The notes under the pieces: generated by a model
Database searches by the model: none
Told to the model about the DNA's origin: nothing
The model's input: only the letters and a program-made list of their open reading frames with translations
Translations under genes and position numbers: made by a program
In this document: piece by piece, positions 45,574-56,457 of the stretch
How positions within the stretch are numbered: position 1 is the first letter of the stretch
Layout: each line of letters starts with the position of its first letter
From: Chlorella sorokiniana
Lineage: Eukaryota; Chlorophyta; Trebouxiophyceae; Chlorellales; Chlorellaceae
Direction: 5' to 3'
NCBI GenBank assembly: GCA_025917655.1
Contig: CP084613.1
Location: 4,628,501 to 4,692,500, forward strand
DNA length: 64,000 nucleotides

Positions 45574-48565
45574 TCATGCTGGGCTTGTTAGCGCCTTTGC
45601 CGGGTTCAAAATTCCTTCCAGCATGCCGCTGCCCCTAGCGCGCCCACGGCGCTGCCGCAGGCACCACTCCAGCAGCCGGTCAACCGGCATCAGCACCATG
45701 CCCAGCACAACTTCCCTGCACGGCAGTCATTCGCTTAGGTCCGGAGGGATGCGCACAGGCTGGCCTCCCTTCTGTCCCACAGGGGCTCACCAGTGGCTTC
45801 CAGTGCAGCGCTGAGTCGGTTGAATATTGCTAAGTTGGCAGGAAGGAGTAGCAAAGCGCCCATGTACGCCATCAAAAGAAAGAAGGGCTGCATTCCAAGG
45901 ACATACTGGATGCGCAGCTCGTTAACTGCACTCGCAGGCCTGTGGACACATGAGTGGCCTCACCTGAAGCAACACAAGGACAGTGGGGCTGCCAGGTGCC
46001 GAGTTGTCCTGTTGCTCTGACCAGCGGCGCCAAAAGACATCCAACCACAGTGATGGCCACTCAGTCTGGCTGCTTGCATCTGCACGCAGCCCTGCAGTTT
46101 GCATGACTTGGCCACCAGCTGCCACGGTCGAATCACTGGGAAGCAGCAGCCCCGGAAGGGGCTCTTCTACGGGAGACGCCGGCGACTCAATGTTGATGAT
46201 CTGCTGGCCCGATTCAGCTGCGGATACTGGTTGTAGCCTTGCCCGCCCAGCCAAGACCTCCTTGAAACTGGCCAACAGACCTGCGAAGCGCTGCACCACG
46301 TCCAACGGCTGCCATTCAGCACCTAAGCTGCTCAGAATGGATGTGCTCGGTGCAGTTTCTGGCTGTTGAACTTCTGGCAAGGCAGCAGCTGGCGAGAGTT
46401 CAGGGGATGCATCTCTGCTGAATCTGGAGGATGCCAAATCAGCAGGTGCTTCGCTGGTCACCGACCCAAAGCGTTCACACAGCTGTTGCAGCCGCTCTCG
46501 CAGCCCGCTGGGGTGGTGGCGTTTGCTGAGGCGGGGGTTATATGGCCTGCGGTCCCTGTCTGAGCTGCTGGCAGCCTGCTCTGTGGCATTCTCCAGCAGA
46601 CGCCATGCATCTGCCAGGGACCTTCCTTCTTGAGATGCAGCCAGGGGGCCCCTGGCGCCAGGGGAACGCAGTGCTGTACCAGGGGTGGCACGTGGCATAT
46701 AGAGTTTCCTCAGTTGTTCTCTGACAGTGCAGTCGCCTGTGCTGTGCAACGGTCAAGTCAGCGCCCACCAGTTGTTGCTCGCTGCTCCGCTTCCAGCAGC
46801 TTAGTCCAAATCTCGCCGAGACGCACGCGCTACATATCATTAGCACGAGTGCCAGTGCTTGGAAACTCTGCCAATACAGCGTCACACAGGAAACAATCCA
46901 CTGACTGTTGCACAATCTTCAATATGCTGTTGTGTCCCAATACCCTAAACCCTGCCCAAAGGATGCAACCTGAGCAGCCCGAGGCTTACCCCAGCCCCGC
47001 CTTCCTCAGTCATTTGATGCAGCAGGTCCTGGCTGCTTTCTGCCTCACTGATTGCAGCTGCGGCCAGTTCCTGCAATCGAAGAAAATGCCAGCAGTCCAC
47101 AACATCGACATGCGTGTCAAGGCACAACGCTACTTCTGCCGCCCACCTCCATCTCTGCAAGGTGATGCAGAATGTGTCCCCGCTCGCGAAGACCTTCTCG
47201 CCGCTGTCGTTCGGCCGTTGCCATGCGCTCCTGTAGCTGGGCGTGGCGACTGCGCTCTTCAGCAAGCAGCGCCTGCAGCTGGTTGGCAGCAGCTGCAGAT
47301 GCGGCGGTCTGGTTGCCCATGCTGTCCATGTGCGCCTGCATACGGTGTTATTTGAACAGCCACCATCTCGACAAAATGCAAGCATTTCTGGGGTGGTTGG
47401 GGATGTATTGCCAGCTGTTTGTGCTGCCCACCTGCACCTCTGATAGACCCTGCAGCAATTGCGCGGATGCCACTCTTGCATCTGCACCGCTTGTGCCGGA
47501 ACCGCGTCCACCTGCCAGATCAGCAGCAAGGCCGCCTAGAACCGACAATTTCTCCTGCAAACCGCCTTCGTATGCTGTTATCAGCGAACTGCTCTGCAGG
47601 ATCTCTGACGCTTCCTCTGCGGTGGCCACCACGCTGCCCGGTGACAGCCCCTCAAGGCGCCCTGCAGCTGCCTCTGTCCTTGCAACTTGGCCCAAAATGT
47701 GTGCCGCTGGGCAAGCTGAGGCTGCGGACGAAATCGCCGCTGTTGCCGCTGCAGACTCTGATGCGATTTGTAAGCCTTGCTGGTCTATCCGCGACAGGTC
47801 CAGCCGCCAAACGAAGTCCGCCAGGCCGGCGTAGAGGTGCTGCGGTGCAGGTAAAAACAGCAAGTGGCGAAGTGTGCAATGCAGGCAGGGACAGGTGCCG
47901 CCCACACCTGAAGAGCGGCAAGCTGCTCTGCCGCCACCAGTCTTTGTGCACGCTCTGCGGCTGCCATCTCCACAGCAGCATTGTACTCAGCCTGCAGCTT
48001 TGCTAGCAGCACTTGGGCAGCCGCGCGTGGTGCCTGATGACGGGCAGGTAAAAGGGGCAGCAACAAGTTATGGAAGGAGAGGCACAGGGCCTGTGCTTGG
48101 CCTGCACTCGGCCCTCAGCCCCCGGCTCAATGGTAACCATCTTACCAGAAGTAGTTGGGACTCCCCAACAGGATGCCAGTCAGGTGTTGGCGCGCTGCCT
48201 TCTGACATGCGGGCGAGCGGGGCGTGCTGGGCAGTCTCCCCTGCTGTTGCTGCTTCTGCTAGGGCAGGTTGCTGAGTCTGGGACCTTTGATGAAAGTCAT
48301 GAGCCCTTCCAAGGCTGCCAAAACCATCAAAACCATTCTGGCAGGGTTGCTGGTGTGGGGTTTGCTGAATGCCTGACATAGGGCAGCACTGCTCGGCAAA
48401 TTTCAAGCTTGCCTTAACTTCTTCTGAAACCAGAGAAACACAGCAATGGTTTTGTTCGAACAGGCATGCAGTGGGGCGCCGAGCTGGCGCTGAGCAGCAT
48501 GTGCTGGCGACAGGGAAACGGTGTATACCATTGCGATGCCCCACACCATCAAAGCTGGGTGGCAC
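45574..48565 (-). CDS. Coiled-coil protein with C-terminal membrane segment, unrecognised
   Basis: No family was recognised. The N-terminal limit is uncertain; the most upstream open frame starts at 48565 (MPPSFDGVGHRNGIHRFPVA). Exons encode long helices typical of coiled coil: AQVLLAKLQAEYNAAVEMAA near 48000, QASL-type Ala/Ser-rich helices with SVVATAEEASEILQSSSLI near 47620, NQLQALLAEERSRHAQLQER near 47270, and ELAAAAISEAESSQDLLHQM near 47050. A larger exon (46749 to about 45960) is Ser/Pro-rich with DAWRLLENATEQAASSSDRD and DVVQRFAGLLASFKEVLAGR, then LWLDVFWRRWSEQQ. The last exons hold one hydrophobic segment (QPFFLLMAYMGALLLLPANL near 45870) and a basic tail CLRQRRGRARGSG, ending LTSPA at 45574. 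A tail-anchored tether or golgin-like protein is possible but not shown. Confidence 0.55.
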
Positions 48566-48858
48566 TACTATTGACTGGAATAAACCACTAACTAACTACA
48601 TGAGCTGAACGACGACACGCTGGCAGAGCTGCCCCGCCTGCGCCTGCTCCGCCTGCTGGGGCTTGCATGTCAGCTTCAGCGGCCGGCCAGCGTCGTGTAA
48701 GACTTCCTGACGCTCACAGCCATCTGCAGAACAACCTGGCCAGCGTTGCCGCCAGCCGGCAGGGCGCCCTCCCGTGTCGCTCATGAGCGATCAGGGCGTT
48801 CCGACGGGGCTGAAGAGGTATCGCAAATAATACACATAGCGTTAGCGTCGAGTGCACG
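48566..48858. promoter_or_regulatory. Divergent spacer before the RUNKEL-like gene
   Basis: This spacer holds the RUNKEL-like promoter and 5' UTR, and the promoter of the minus-strand coiled-coil gene if its start is right. A short Leu-rich open frame at 48603-48699 (plus strand) has no gene context. No clear element was seen. Confidence 0.3.
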
Positions 48859-51800
48859 ATGAACAATTACCAGTGAGCCCCGGCTGCCACCTGCTTCCCT
48901 TGCAACTCACGTTATGGCCTGCGTGCGATGGGGGCGTCGTGCCGCGCTCATCTTCCTCAAGCAACACCAAGCATGCCATCCAGCGGACGCCGGACATCAC
49001 ATAGGAGAGGCCCCACCCCTCGCCGCCGTGGCTGTCGCCGGCGCGGCCCTTGCTAGCCTGCTCGACGTCGCCCGGCCCCCGCCACTGCAGCATTCACGAG
49101 ATCATTGGCCGTGGGCGGCAGAGCAAGGTATACAAGGCGCGGCTGAAGCAGAGCCTGGAGTATGTGGTGGTCAAGGCGTGCAGCAAGGACCTCAAGGCGC
49201 GGGTGCTCCAAGAGGTGCGGCCTGTGCACTGCCGCCAGGCAGCAGCTGGCGGGCCCAGTAGCGGCACTTGCATGCAGCGAGGTGCACTGTACTCAACGGT
49301 GTTGCCAAGCTGTTGGTGCCGCTTTTTGCTGGCCCCTGCTGGCTGGAGCCCCGTCTGCGGGCCTGACGCCCATTGCAGCTGGCAGTTTTTGTTGTACATG
49401 CGGCTGCGTTGGGCCACTTTTGGTGCAGGTCAAAGTCCTCAACAGCCTCGCCCACCCCAACCTTCTGCGCTTCCACACCTGGTGCGTGTTGCCGCTGCTG
49501 GGGAGCTTGCTGAGACGCCTGTACCGGTTCGCCCATTGCCCCTGGTGTCCCCTCCACGGCCCACCCCGTGGCCTCGCCCTGCTACCCCTGGCCCCCAGGT
49601 ATGAGACCCAGAACCACCTGTGGGTCATCCTCGAGTACTGCGTGGGAGGGGACCTGCTGGCGCTGTTGCGCGCAGACGGCGCGCTGCCTGAGGCGTCTGG
49701 TGGGACTTGGGGGTGTGCGCTGAGGGCTGCGCTCAGCGTGCATGCTATTTTTCACACGTGGGTGTGTGCATTGTGTGAATAAGCAGCCAAACAGTGAGCG
49801 GCAGACGCAGCGCAGGCGAGAGAGCGCATCCACTCTCAAGCTGTGTATTCCGTACCTTCCTGCAGTGTTGCGTCTTGGGCGGGACCTCGCGGCGGCACTG
49901 CAACACCTGCACAGCCGCGGCATTCTGCACTGCGACTTAAAGCCCTCCAACATCCTGCTGGACGGTGGGTGCCTGCTTTGGCAGCTACAGGGCTGCATTG
50001 CTGCTGGGGTTTTTGTGGCGTTCCATGCGGAGGCGGGGCACACTGTGGTCTGCGGCGGGGATAACGGCAGTGCGGCGGCAGCAGCACAAAGGTGCTTGCT
50101 AGGCACAGCTTGCGGTGCCTGCGATGCAGCAGCCAGTGTCACGAGCTGCACGAGCACACACCAGCCGCCGCTGCCCTAAAGCCCCGCCACAGCCTGCACT
50201 GCTCTCCTCCTTATCCGGCGCCGCCCCCGCCCCGTCCCCACCATTACACAGAGAATGGGCATGTGCGGCTTGGTGGGCTTGGCATCTCTCGGCGCTTTGA
50301 GGTGGTGCAGCGCCAGCTGGCCACACTGCCCAACGGCCTGCGAGAGATGCAACAAGTGAGGCGCTCTTGCCGTACCGCACTGCTGCTTGTACGCAGGCGG
50401 TACGCCGTGCATGGGCAGCGGCAGCAGTTTTGCGTGTCCTTGTGTATGAAGCCGGCCGACAGCTCGCCCATGCCTCCTTCTGTCCAGTGCGGGGCGGTAG
50501 TCAAAGCTGACTTCCCCTTCATGCAAACAAGCCCGAACTGCTTATTACCTGATCTCTTCTCCCTCCTGCCCAGGGCTCTCCCTACTACCTGCCTCCCGAG
50601 GTTGTGAAGACCCCAGGACTCTACACAACCTGTGCGCTTCTGCAATGCATGCACTGATCAAGCAGATGCTGTGCAGCTGTGTTGGCTTAGGTCGTGGTCG
50701 CTTGCCATGGCCCAGTCGTTGCCCTCGCCTTTACCACACCTTTGTGCCACACTCTGGACTGCAGCTGCTGACTTGTGGGCGCTGGGCTGCATGCTCTTCG
50801 AGTGCACCACTGGGCGGCCGCCCTTTGCGGCCTCCACCACCCAGCAGCTGAGCGTGATGATCCTGGAGCACTCGCCGCAGCTGCCACCCAGTGCGTTTCC
50901 CTGGGGTTGAAAAGCGGCGCTGCATATGCCAGCATGCCGGGGTTTCTGTGGTGCCTTGGGCCCGGGCCAGGTCAAATGCGTTCGCTTCTGGCGGATCTGG
51001 CTAGCTTGCCTTTGCCGACGCTCGCACCACCCTTTAAGAGCCGCCCTTTGCTCTTTATCTTGCGCACTTGCAGGCGCCAGCCCCGAGTTGCGGGATCTTG
51101 TGGCGCGGTTGCTGGACAAGGATCCGCTGTCTCGCTGCACGTGAGGGCTGTACTCTAGCACTTGCCAGATCGGCTGCCTTCCAACTGCCTCTCTCCTACG
51201 CAGCCTGTCTGCTCATACGCTTCATTGTTTTGAGCAAGCATGCCTTGCGCCCCTCACCGCCCCCATTCCCTGCAGCTGGACGGAGCTGTGCAGCCATCCT
51301 TTCTGGGGTGCCTCGCCACCCGCGCTGCAGCCGCTTCCTGATGAGCCAGTGTTGCAGCGGCTGCTGGAGGAGGAAGGGGCCAGGGGGTCGGCACTGGTCC
51401 CGTGGAGCGGCACCGCACCTCAGGCAGCGGTAGCAGTCTGGGCGGTGACGCAGAGTTCGCGGCGAACGGCATCGCGGCAGCAGGGCTGCGGGAGACGGGG
51501 CAATCGGTATCTAGCGGCGGGGGCAGCAGCGGCGCAGCGGGAAGCGCGCCCAGCAGCGCAGGCAGCAGCGGTGACTACATGCGTGGCGGGGCGGCCTTTT
51601 CGAGGGCGGCTCTCAGCTGCGTGGCGGAGACGCCAGCGGCGACTATTCCGCTTCGACGGCTGTGGCCCAGCAGGCAGCTGCTGCAGCAGCGGCAGCGACG
51701 GTCGCTACAGCCGCTGCTGCGACCGCTGCGGCACGAGAGCAGCAGGCTGTGTTGCCTCCCCATTCATTGGCTGAGGATCCCACCCAAACCCCAGCCCACC

Positions 51801-54800
51801 CTCGGGCGCTGGCACGTACTGCAGGCATGCATATGGCAGGTGGCGGCGGCGGCTCTGGCATGGCAGACGGGCTAATTGTAGCGGGAGCCGCTGGATTTGG
51901 TGCTGGTGGCCCACAATTTTCCGCGCACGGGCCGCAGCAACAGCCGCCTGTTGTGCAGCAGCACCGCCATCAGCAGCAGCAGCAGCAGCCAGGCAACAGC
52001 GGCGATGGTGGCAGCGCAAGGAACGGTCATCGACAGGGAAGCTTGCCCTTGTGGGGTGGCCTGGAGGCGCTGGTGTATCATCCCACAGACAGCGTGATGA
52101 AGCCAATTGTTGGGAACAAGCGGTGCGCACGCTGCGCACCTGTCCATGCCAGACCGCTGAAAGGCATGCCTATGTTTCGATGGTTATTCAACCCGTATAA
52201 TGTTGCAGGATAGAACGTGCTTTGGAGAGCATGTTTAACCCTTCCCTGCTACCCTTCCAGCCGATGGTACGCCTACACCTTCCACACCTGAGATCCCGCT
52301 CCTTTTGCAGCGCTTGCCCGTTCATTGCCAAGCTGAAGAAGCACCCAGTTTGCACACTGAGGTCCCCCTTTGGCCTGCTATTCATTGCGCAGCCGGCCCA
52401 GAAGGTTGCATCCCTGGCGCCACAGAGCAAGAGCGCGTTTGTGGCGGTTCTTGCGCGCACCATCAGCGGCGCAGGTGAGGAATGCCGGCCCTGTCTGCAT
52501 CCATGGTGGTTTGCCTGCCCTGGGGTGAATGCGTGTTTGTCAGCTACGCGCCTGGTTGGCAACTTTTATCAAGTCTCGTCTCATAACCTTCCCACGATGA
52601 TTCCCCCTCCCTTGCAGCACACCCACACACCAAGCTGGCCACCCTGGTGTACTGCGAGGGCTTGTGCATTGATGTGGCGCTGGTGCAGGAGATGCTCAAC
52701 GGCGATACAGGCCCTGCTCTGGTGGGTTGCACACTGGCGGGAAGCAGTGCATGCGGCACTGCTGAGTGGCGCACTATCGCTGATTCTTGCACGACGGTGT
52801 GCGCTGGACCCGAGCGTACTTTCTCTGTTGTCATGCAGGTGGCTCTGCTCGACCCCAGCAGCAAGGACCCCAGCCTGCGCTTGCGCGCTGCTAACCTGCT
52901 TGGCCTGCTCGTGCGGCATGCTTCCTCCATCAACTCGCGCCTAGCAGATGCAGGTGAGCTGCAGTTTTCATTGCTGCTGTTATTGCGGCATTTGCTCAAG
53001 GGAAGTCATGCCCAGTCTGCATCAAATCGCCTCCTTGTGCAGGTGTTGCCCAGGCACTGGCTGCCTGCATCCGCCAGATGGAGGACAGTCAACTGCAGCG
53101 TAGGGCTGCAGCAGCCCTGGGCGAGCTCCTGTTTTATGCCGACTCTCAGCGCCGGGATGCGGCCCAGCAGTTGCAGGAACGTAGCCAGGGCGCCACCCCA
53201 GGTTGGGACTTGTCGCAAGAGGCAGTCCAACGCTTGGCGGGGCTGCTGCAGCCAGATCAGGATGAGATTGCGCAGGTAATTGTACGTTTCTTGTGAGTGC
53301 TTTGACATGCCGGCATTGCCCAAGCAATATACACAACAGGCTGGCCTGCCCTTTTTCTGTGTGTTGAAGCCTTTCCGTCAATACGTCCTTGCTTTCTTGC
53401 AGCACTACGCAGCAAAGACGTTGGAGAATGTGTTTGGGTTGGGTGGGCCTTGGGCCCAGCAGCTTGCCACGACTGAAACTATGCACAACCTTGCGCAGGT
53501 TGGTTTCGCCTTAAATGGGGTCGGGCTAGGGTTGTCTAGCCCAATCTCCACATTGCTGTATGTCTGTCCATTGCAGATTGTGGATGGCCGGTTACCTGAT
53601 GTGCTGCGCGGCACTGCCGCGTCAGCCCTCTGCCGATTGCTTCGCTGCCAGCCCAGCTGCCTTGAGGATCTGGTGAACATGGGAGGGGTCGATCTTATTG
53701 CTGCAGGTAAGCTTCGCCGCAGGTGTGCATTCAATGCTAGTTCTCCCTTTATTGTGCTGCCTTGAATCAACGATGTCACTTGGTTGAATTCCTTACGCTG
53801 GGCACCTTTGTGTTTGCCCTTGATCTGCAGGTCTCACTGATGGCAGCCCGCGTGTGCAGCAGGCGAGCGTCACAATCTTGGGGCAGCTCCTGTCTTCACG
53901 CCAGCTCGCTCCAGCGGTCACCGAGCTGTGCCTGGCCAACGAACTGGCACTGGAGGGGTTGGGTTCTTTGCTTGACAATTCTGGTGAGACTCGCTCTACG
54001 GGTTAGCCAGCCTGGCAGCTATGCATTGAGCAATAGTGTTGTTGCTGATATAGCTGCTGTTCCCACGCGTGTAGACTGCAGCCTGATAGACCAACAGTCC
54101 CTTGCACGAGGTGCTTGCATCCTTTACCCGACAACTTACATGCAATCGTTCTCTTTCCTTTAAATGCAGCTGAATTGTTGCAGGCCAAGGCGCTGGTGGC
54201 CTTGGGACTCCTTTGTCGCAGCCCATCTGCCTTGGTCACCACAGTCACTTGGCGCGGCATGTTGCCGCAGATTGAGCGCTTATGCGGCAAGGAGCGACAA
54301 GGTTCTGCTGCTGGCAGCTCCGAGCAATACATGGCTGCGGCTGTTGCTGGCTTCCTGCAGCAGCTCTCAGCCAACGTTGGACCTTTGTTGCGCCAGGCAA
54401 GCGATGCAGCACGCTCAGCGGCACGGCAACATGGCGGTGCGGGTACTGGTGCTGCTGGCGGTAGCGCCAGCTCCAGTCCGAGCCACGTGTTGGCGCCGCT
54501 GGAGGCGCTGCTGCAGCTGTTGGGGTCGGTCGCTTTTCGTTCGGTGGTGGTATGCGATGGCCTTATCACAGGCCTAGCAGACCTGCTGACGAGGGAGCTA
54601 TCTTCCAAGGCAGGCGCAGGTGGCTCTGCAATACACCAAGAGCTCAAGGTATAATTGAGCAGTTTGATCGCTATGCCCAGCTCCTTCAGGGTGCTCATCT
54701 TGCTGTGTTCCAACGGTGCAGGCTCACGTGCTCAATGCCATCGATGCTGTGTGTTCTCACCCAGAGCTGCTTATCGAGCACTACGCGCCTGTTCTCAGTC

Positions 54801-56457
54801 ACCTTCTCCCATCTTTGTCAGCAGCAGGTATGACCTGTGCGTTGATGAGCGCATTGATGACACCTTGACCTTCTGGGTTGCTGACTGTGTGTTGTCGCTG
54901 CGGTGTTGCAGTGGCAAGCCACCGCGAGACTCCTGACACACGCTTTTGTTGCCTGAAGCTGTTATGTGACATTGTGCTTCAGGTGAGCTGCTGATTGGCA
55001 AGGTGGTGATTCACGCTGTGTTCAACCATGCGTTGCGTCAAACCGCTTCACTTTATTATTATCCATTGTCTGCTCTTGCTGCAGCTAGTCAATGAACCCC
55101 GCCTGTATATATCGCCCACAGAATCGGAGCACACCACTGCTGGTGAGTTGCATTCTATTTGAAATGCTATTGCATCCATGTAGGGCATCAGGGACTCGAA
55201 CTTCAGCCGCACAAATGTATGTTGCTCTGGGTGTAGATTCTGGCATTGCCAACGGTCTAATTGATACAGCAGTCGCACAGTATGTGCTCCCTTTGATGCC
55301 AGCGTTGTTTGCCGACGAGGACCCCATGCCCCTGTGAGTGCTGGATGCATATGTTTGTTTGTGTTGTGCTGCATTTTATCCTACTGCGTTTCGGTTAAAG
55401 CATTTGCTGTGTGCTTACGCCTTTTTATTGCCACAGGTATGCCTTGAAACTACTCGGCGCTTTGCTAGAGTTTAATCGAGGTTGGGTGGTGGATGTCGCT
55501 GCAGCAGGGCTTGCCAGCAGGTAGTTATGCTGGGCGGCTGGTGCATGGGGATGTATCAAGTTGCGGTATGGACTCAGATGCGGAATGCCCCCAAAGCTGA
55601 ACCATCATGTTGCACCTACCCCTGCCAGGTTTTTTGAGTGGTTGTCCATCTCTCACCCTCACAACAACGTCCACAATATGCGCCTGTGCCGCTTGGTAGC
55701 AGATGCCAAAGTTCTGCAACCTGCCGCCCTGGCTGAGGCAGATGCGATGTCTAGGGTGAGCGAGGAGTGCACTCATCAGCTGTCCAGGTAGTCCAAGCCA
55801 GCACATGCACCAAGCTTTCACCCTTTCCTTCCTGCAGGTGCTTGCAGTGCTGGCATATGCACACGAGAACGATGTTGAGCCTTTTCTTGAACCAGCTTTG
55901 CGCTTGACCGCTGCATTACTTAATGATGTTGGTAAGCGCCATTACAAGTGACATTCGTTGGTATCACACGCAGCACTTTGCAAGCAGTATGACACAAACT
56001 TACTTGTCCGTAAGTTGTATGATGTGCAGGCCCAGAGGAAAGCATAAAGGCCGTGTCCTCATTCCACTTGTTGTTGGAACTCGCTTCTTCTCCCGATGGC
56101 GAGGTGGCTTTGGCTGCGGCTCACTGCCTCCTCAAGGCAGCGCACTTGCATCCCGCCCAAGCTGCTAGTGTGTTGGCGGAGGAGGCAAACATTGAGTTGT
56201 TGGCCTGCTTGATGGCTCCCCAACGCAAAGATGCTAGCAACGACGCAGGCAGACGAACTGAACAACAAGCAACAACGTGCCATGCAGACCTTGCGCCTTT
56301 ATTATTATTGATGCTTGCAGCTGCCGCAGAGGCGCAACCAGCCTTGTTGCACGAGCAAGGCACCGCTTTGCGGCCTGTCGTTCATGCATGTCTAGCTGCT
56401 GTTGGTGATCCTGGACTGAAGCGGCGTTGGGCCCGCTTGCTTGGGCCTTACCCATAA
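48859..56457 (+). CDS. RUK: RUNKEL/ULK4-like (pseudo)kinase with ARM-repeat tail
   Basis: Plant RUNKEL (ULK4 in animals) is a microtubule-associated kinase-like protein needed for cytokinesis. Exon 1 is only 14 bases (48859-48872); joined to the exon at 49091 it reads MNNYHIHEIIGRGRQSKVYK, matching the invariant N-terminus of the family and fixing the start. Kinase landmarks: EYVVVKACSK (ATP Lys), LNSLAHPNLLRFHTW, WVILEYCVGGDLLALLR, RGILHCDLKPSNILLD, HVRLGGLGISRRF, GSPYYLPPEVV, SDLWALGCMLFECTTGRPPF (first two residues inferred), PELRDLVARLLDKDPLSRCT. The metal-binding DFG is GLG (codons 50275-50283). After a Gly/Ser/Gln-rich linker comes VYHPTDSVMKPIVGNKR near 52070-52120, a family signature, then ARM/HEAT repeats to the stop at 56457: PSLRLRAANLLGLLVRHASS, QLQRRAAAALGELLFYADSQ, AELLQAKALVALGLLCRSPS, EVALAAAHCLLKAAHLHPAQ. 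About 20 or more exons. The length agrees with the plant protein. Confidence 0.88.

Noticed and set aside
48603-48699. Short Leu-rich plus-strand frame resembling a leucine-rich repeat
   Set aside because: Too short, no start context and no splice link to the RUNKEL-like gene; probably 5' UTR or the opposite gene's first exon.
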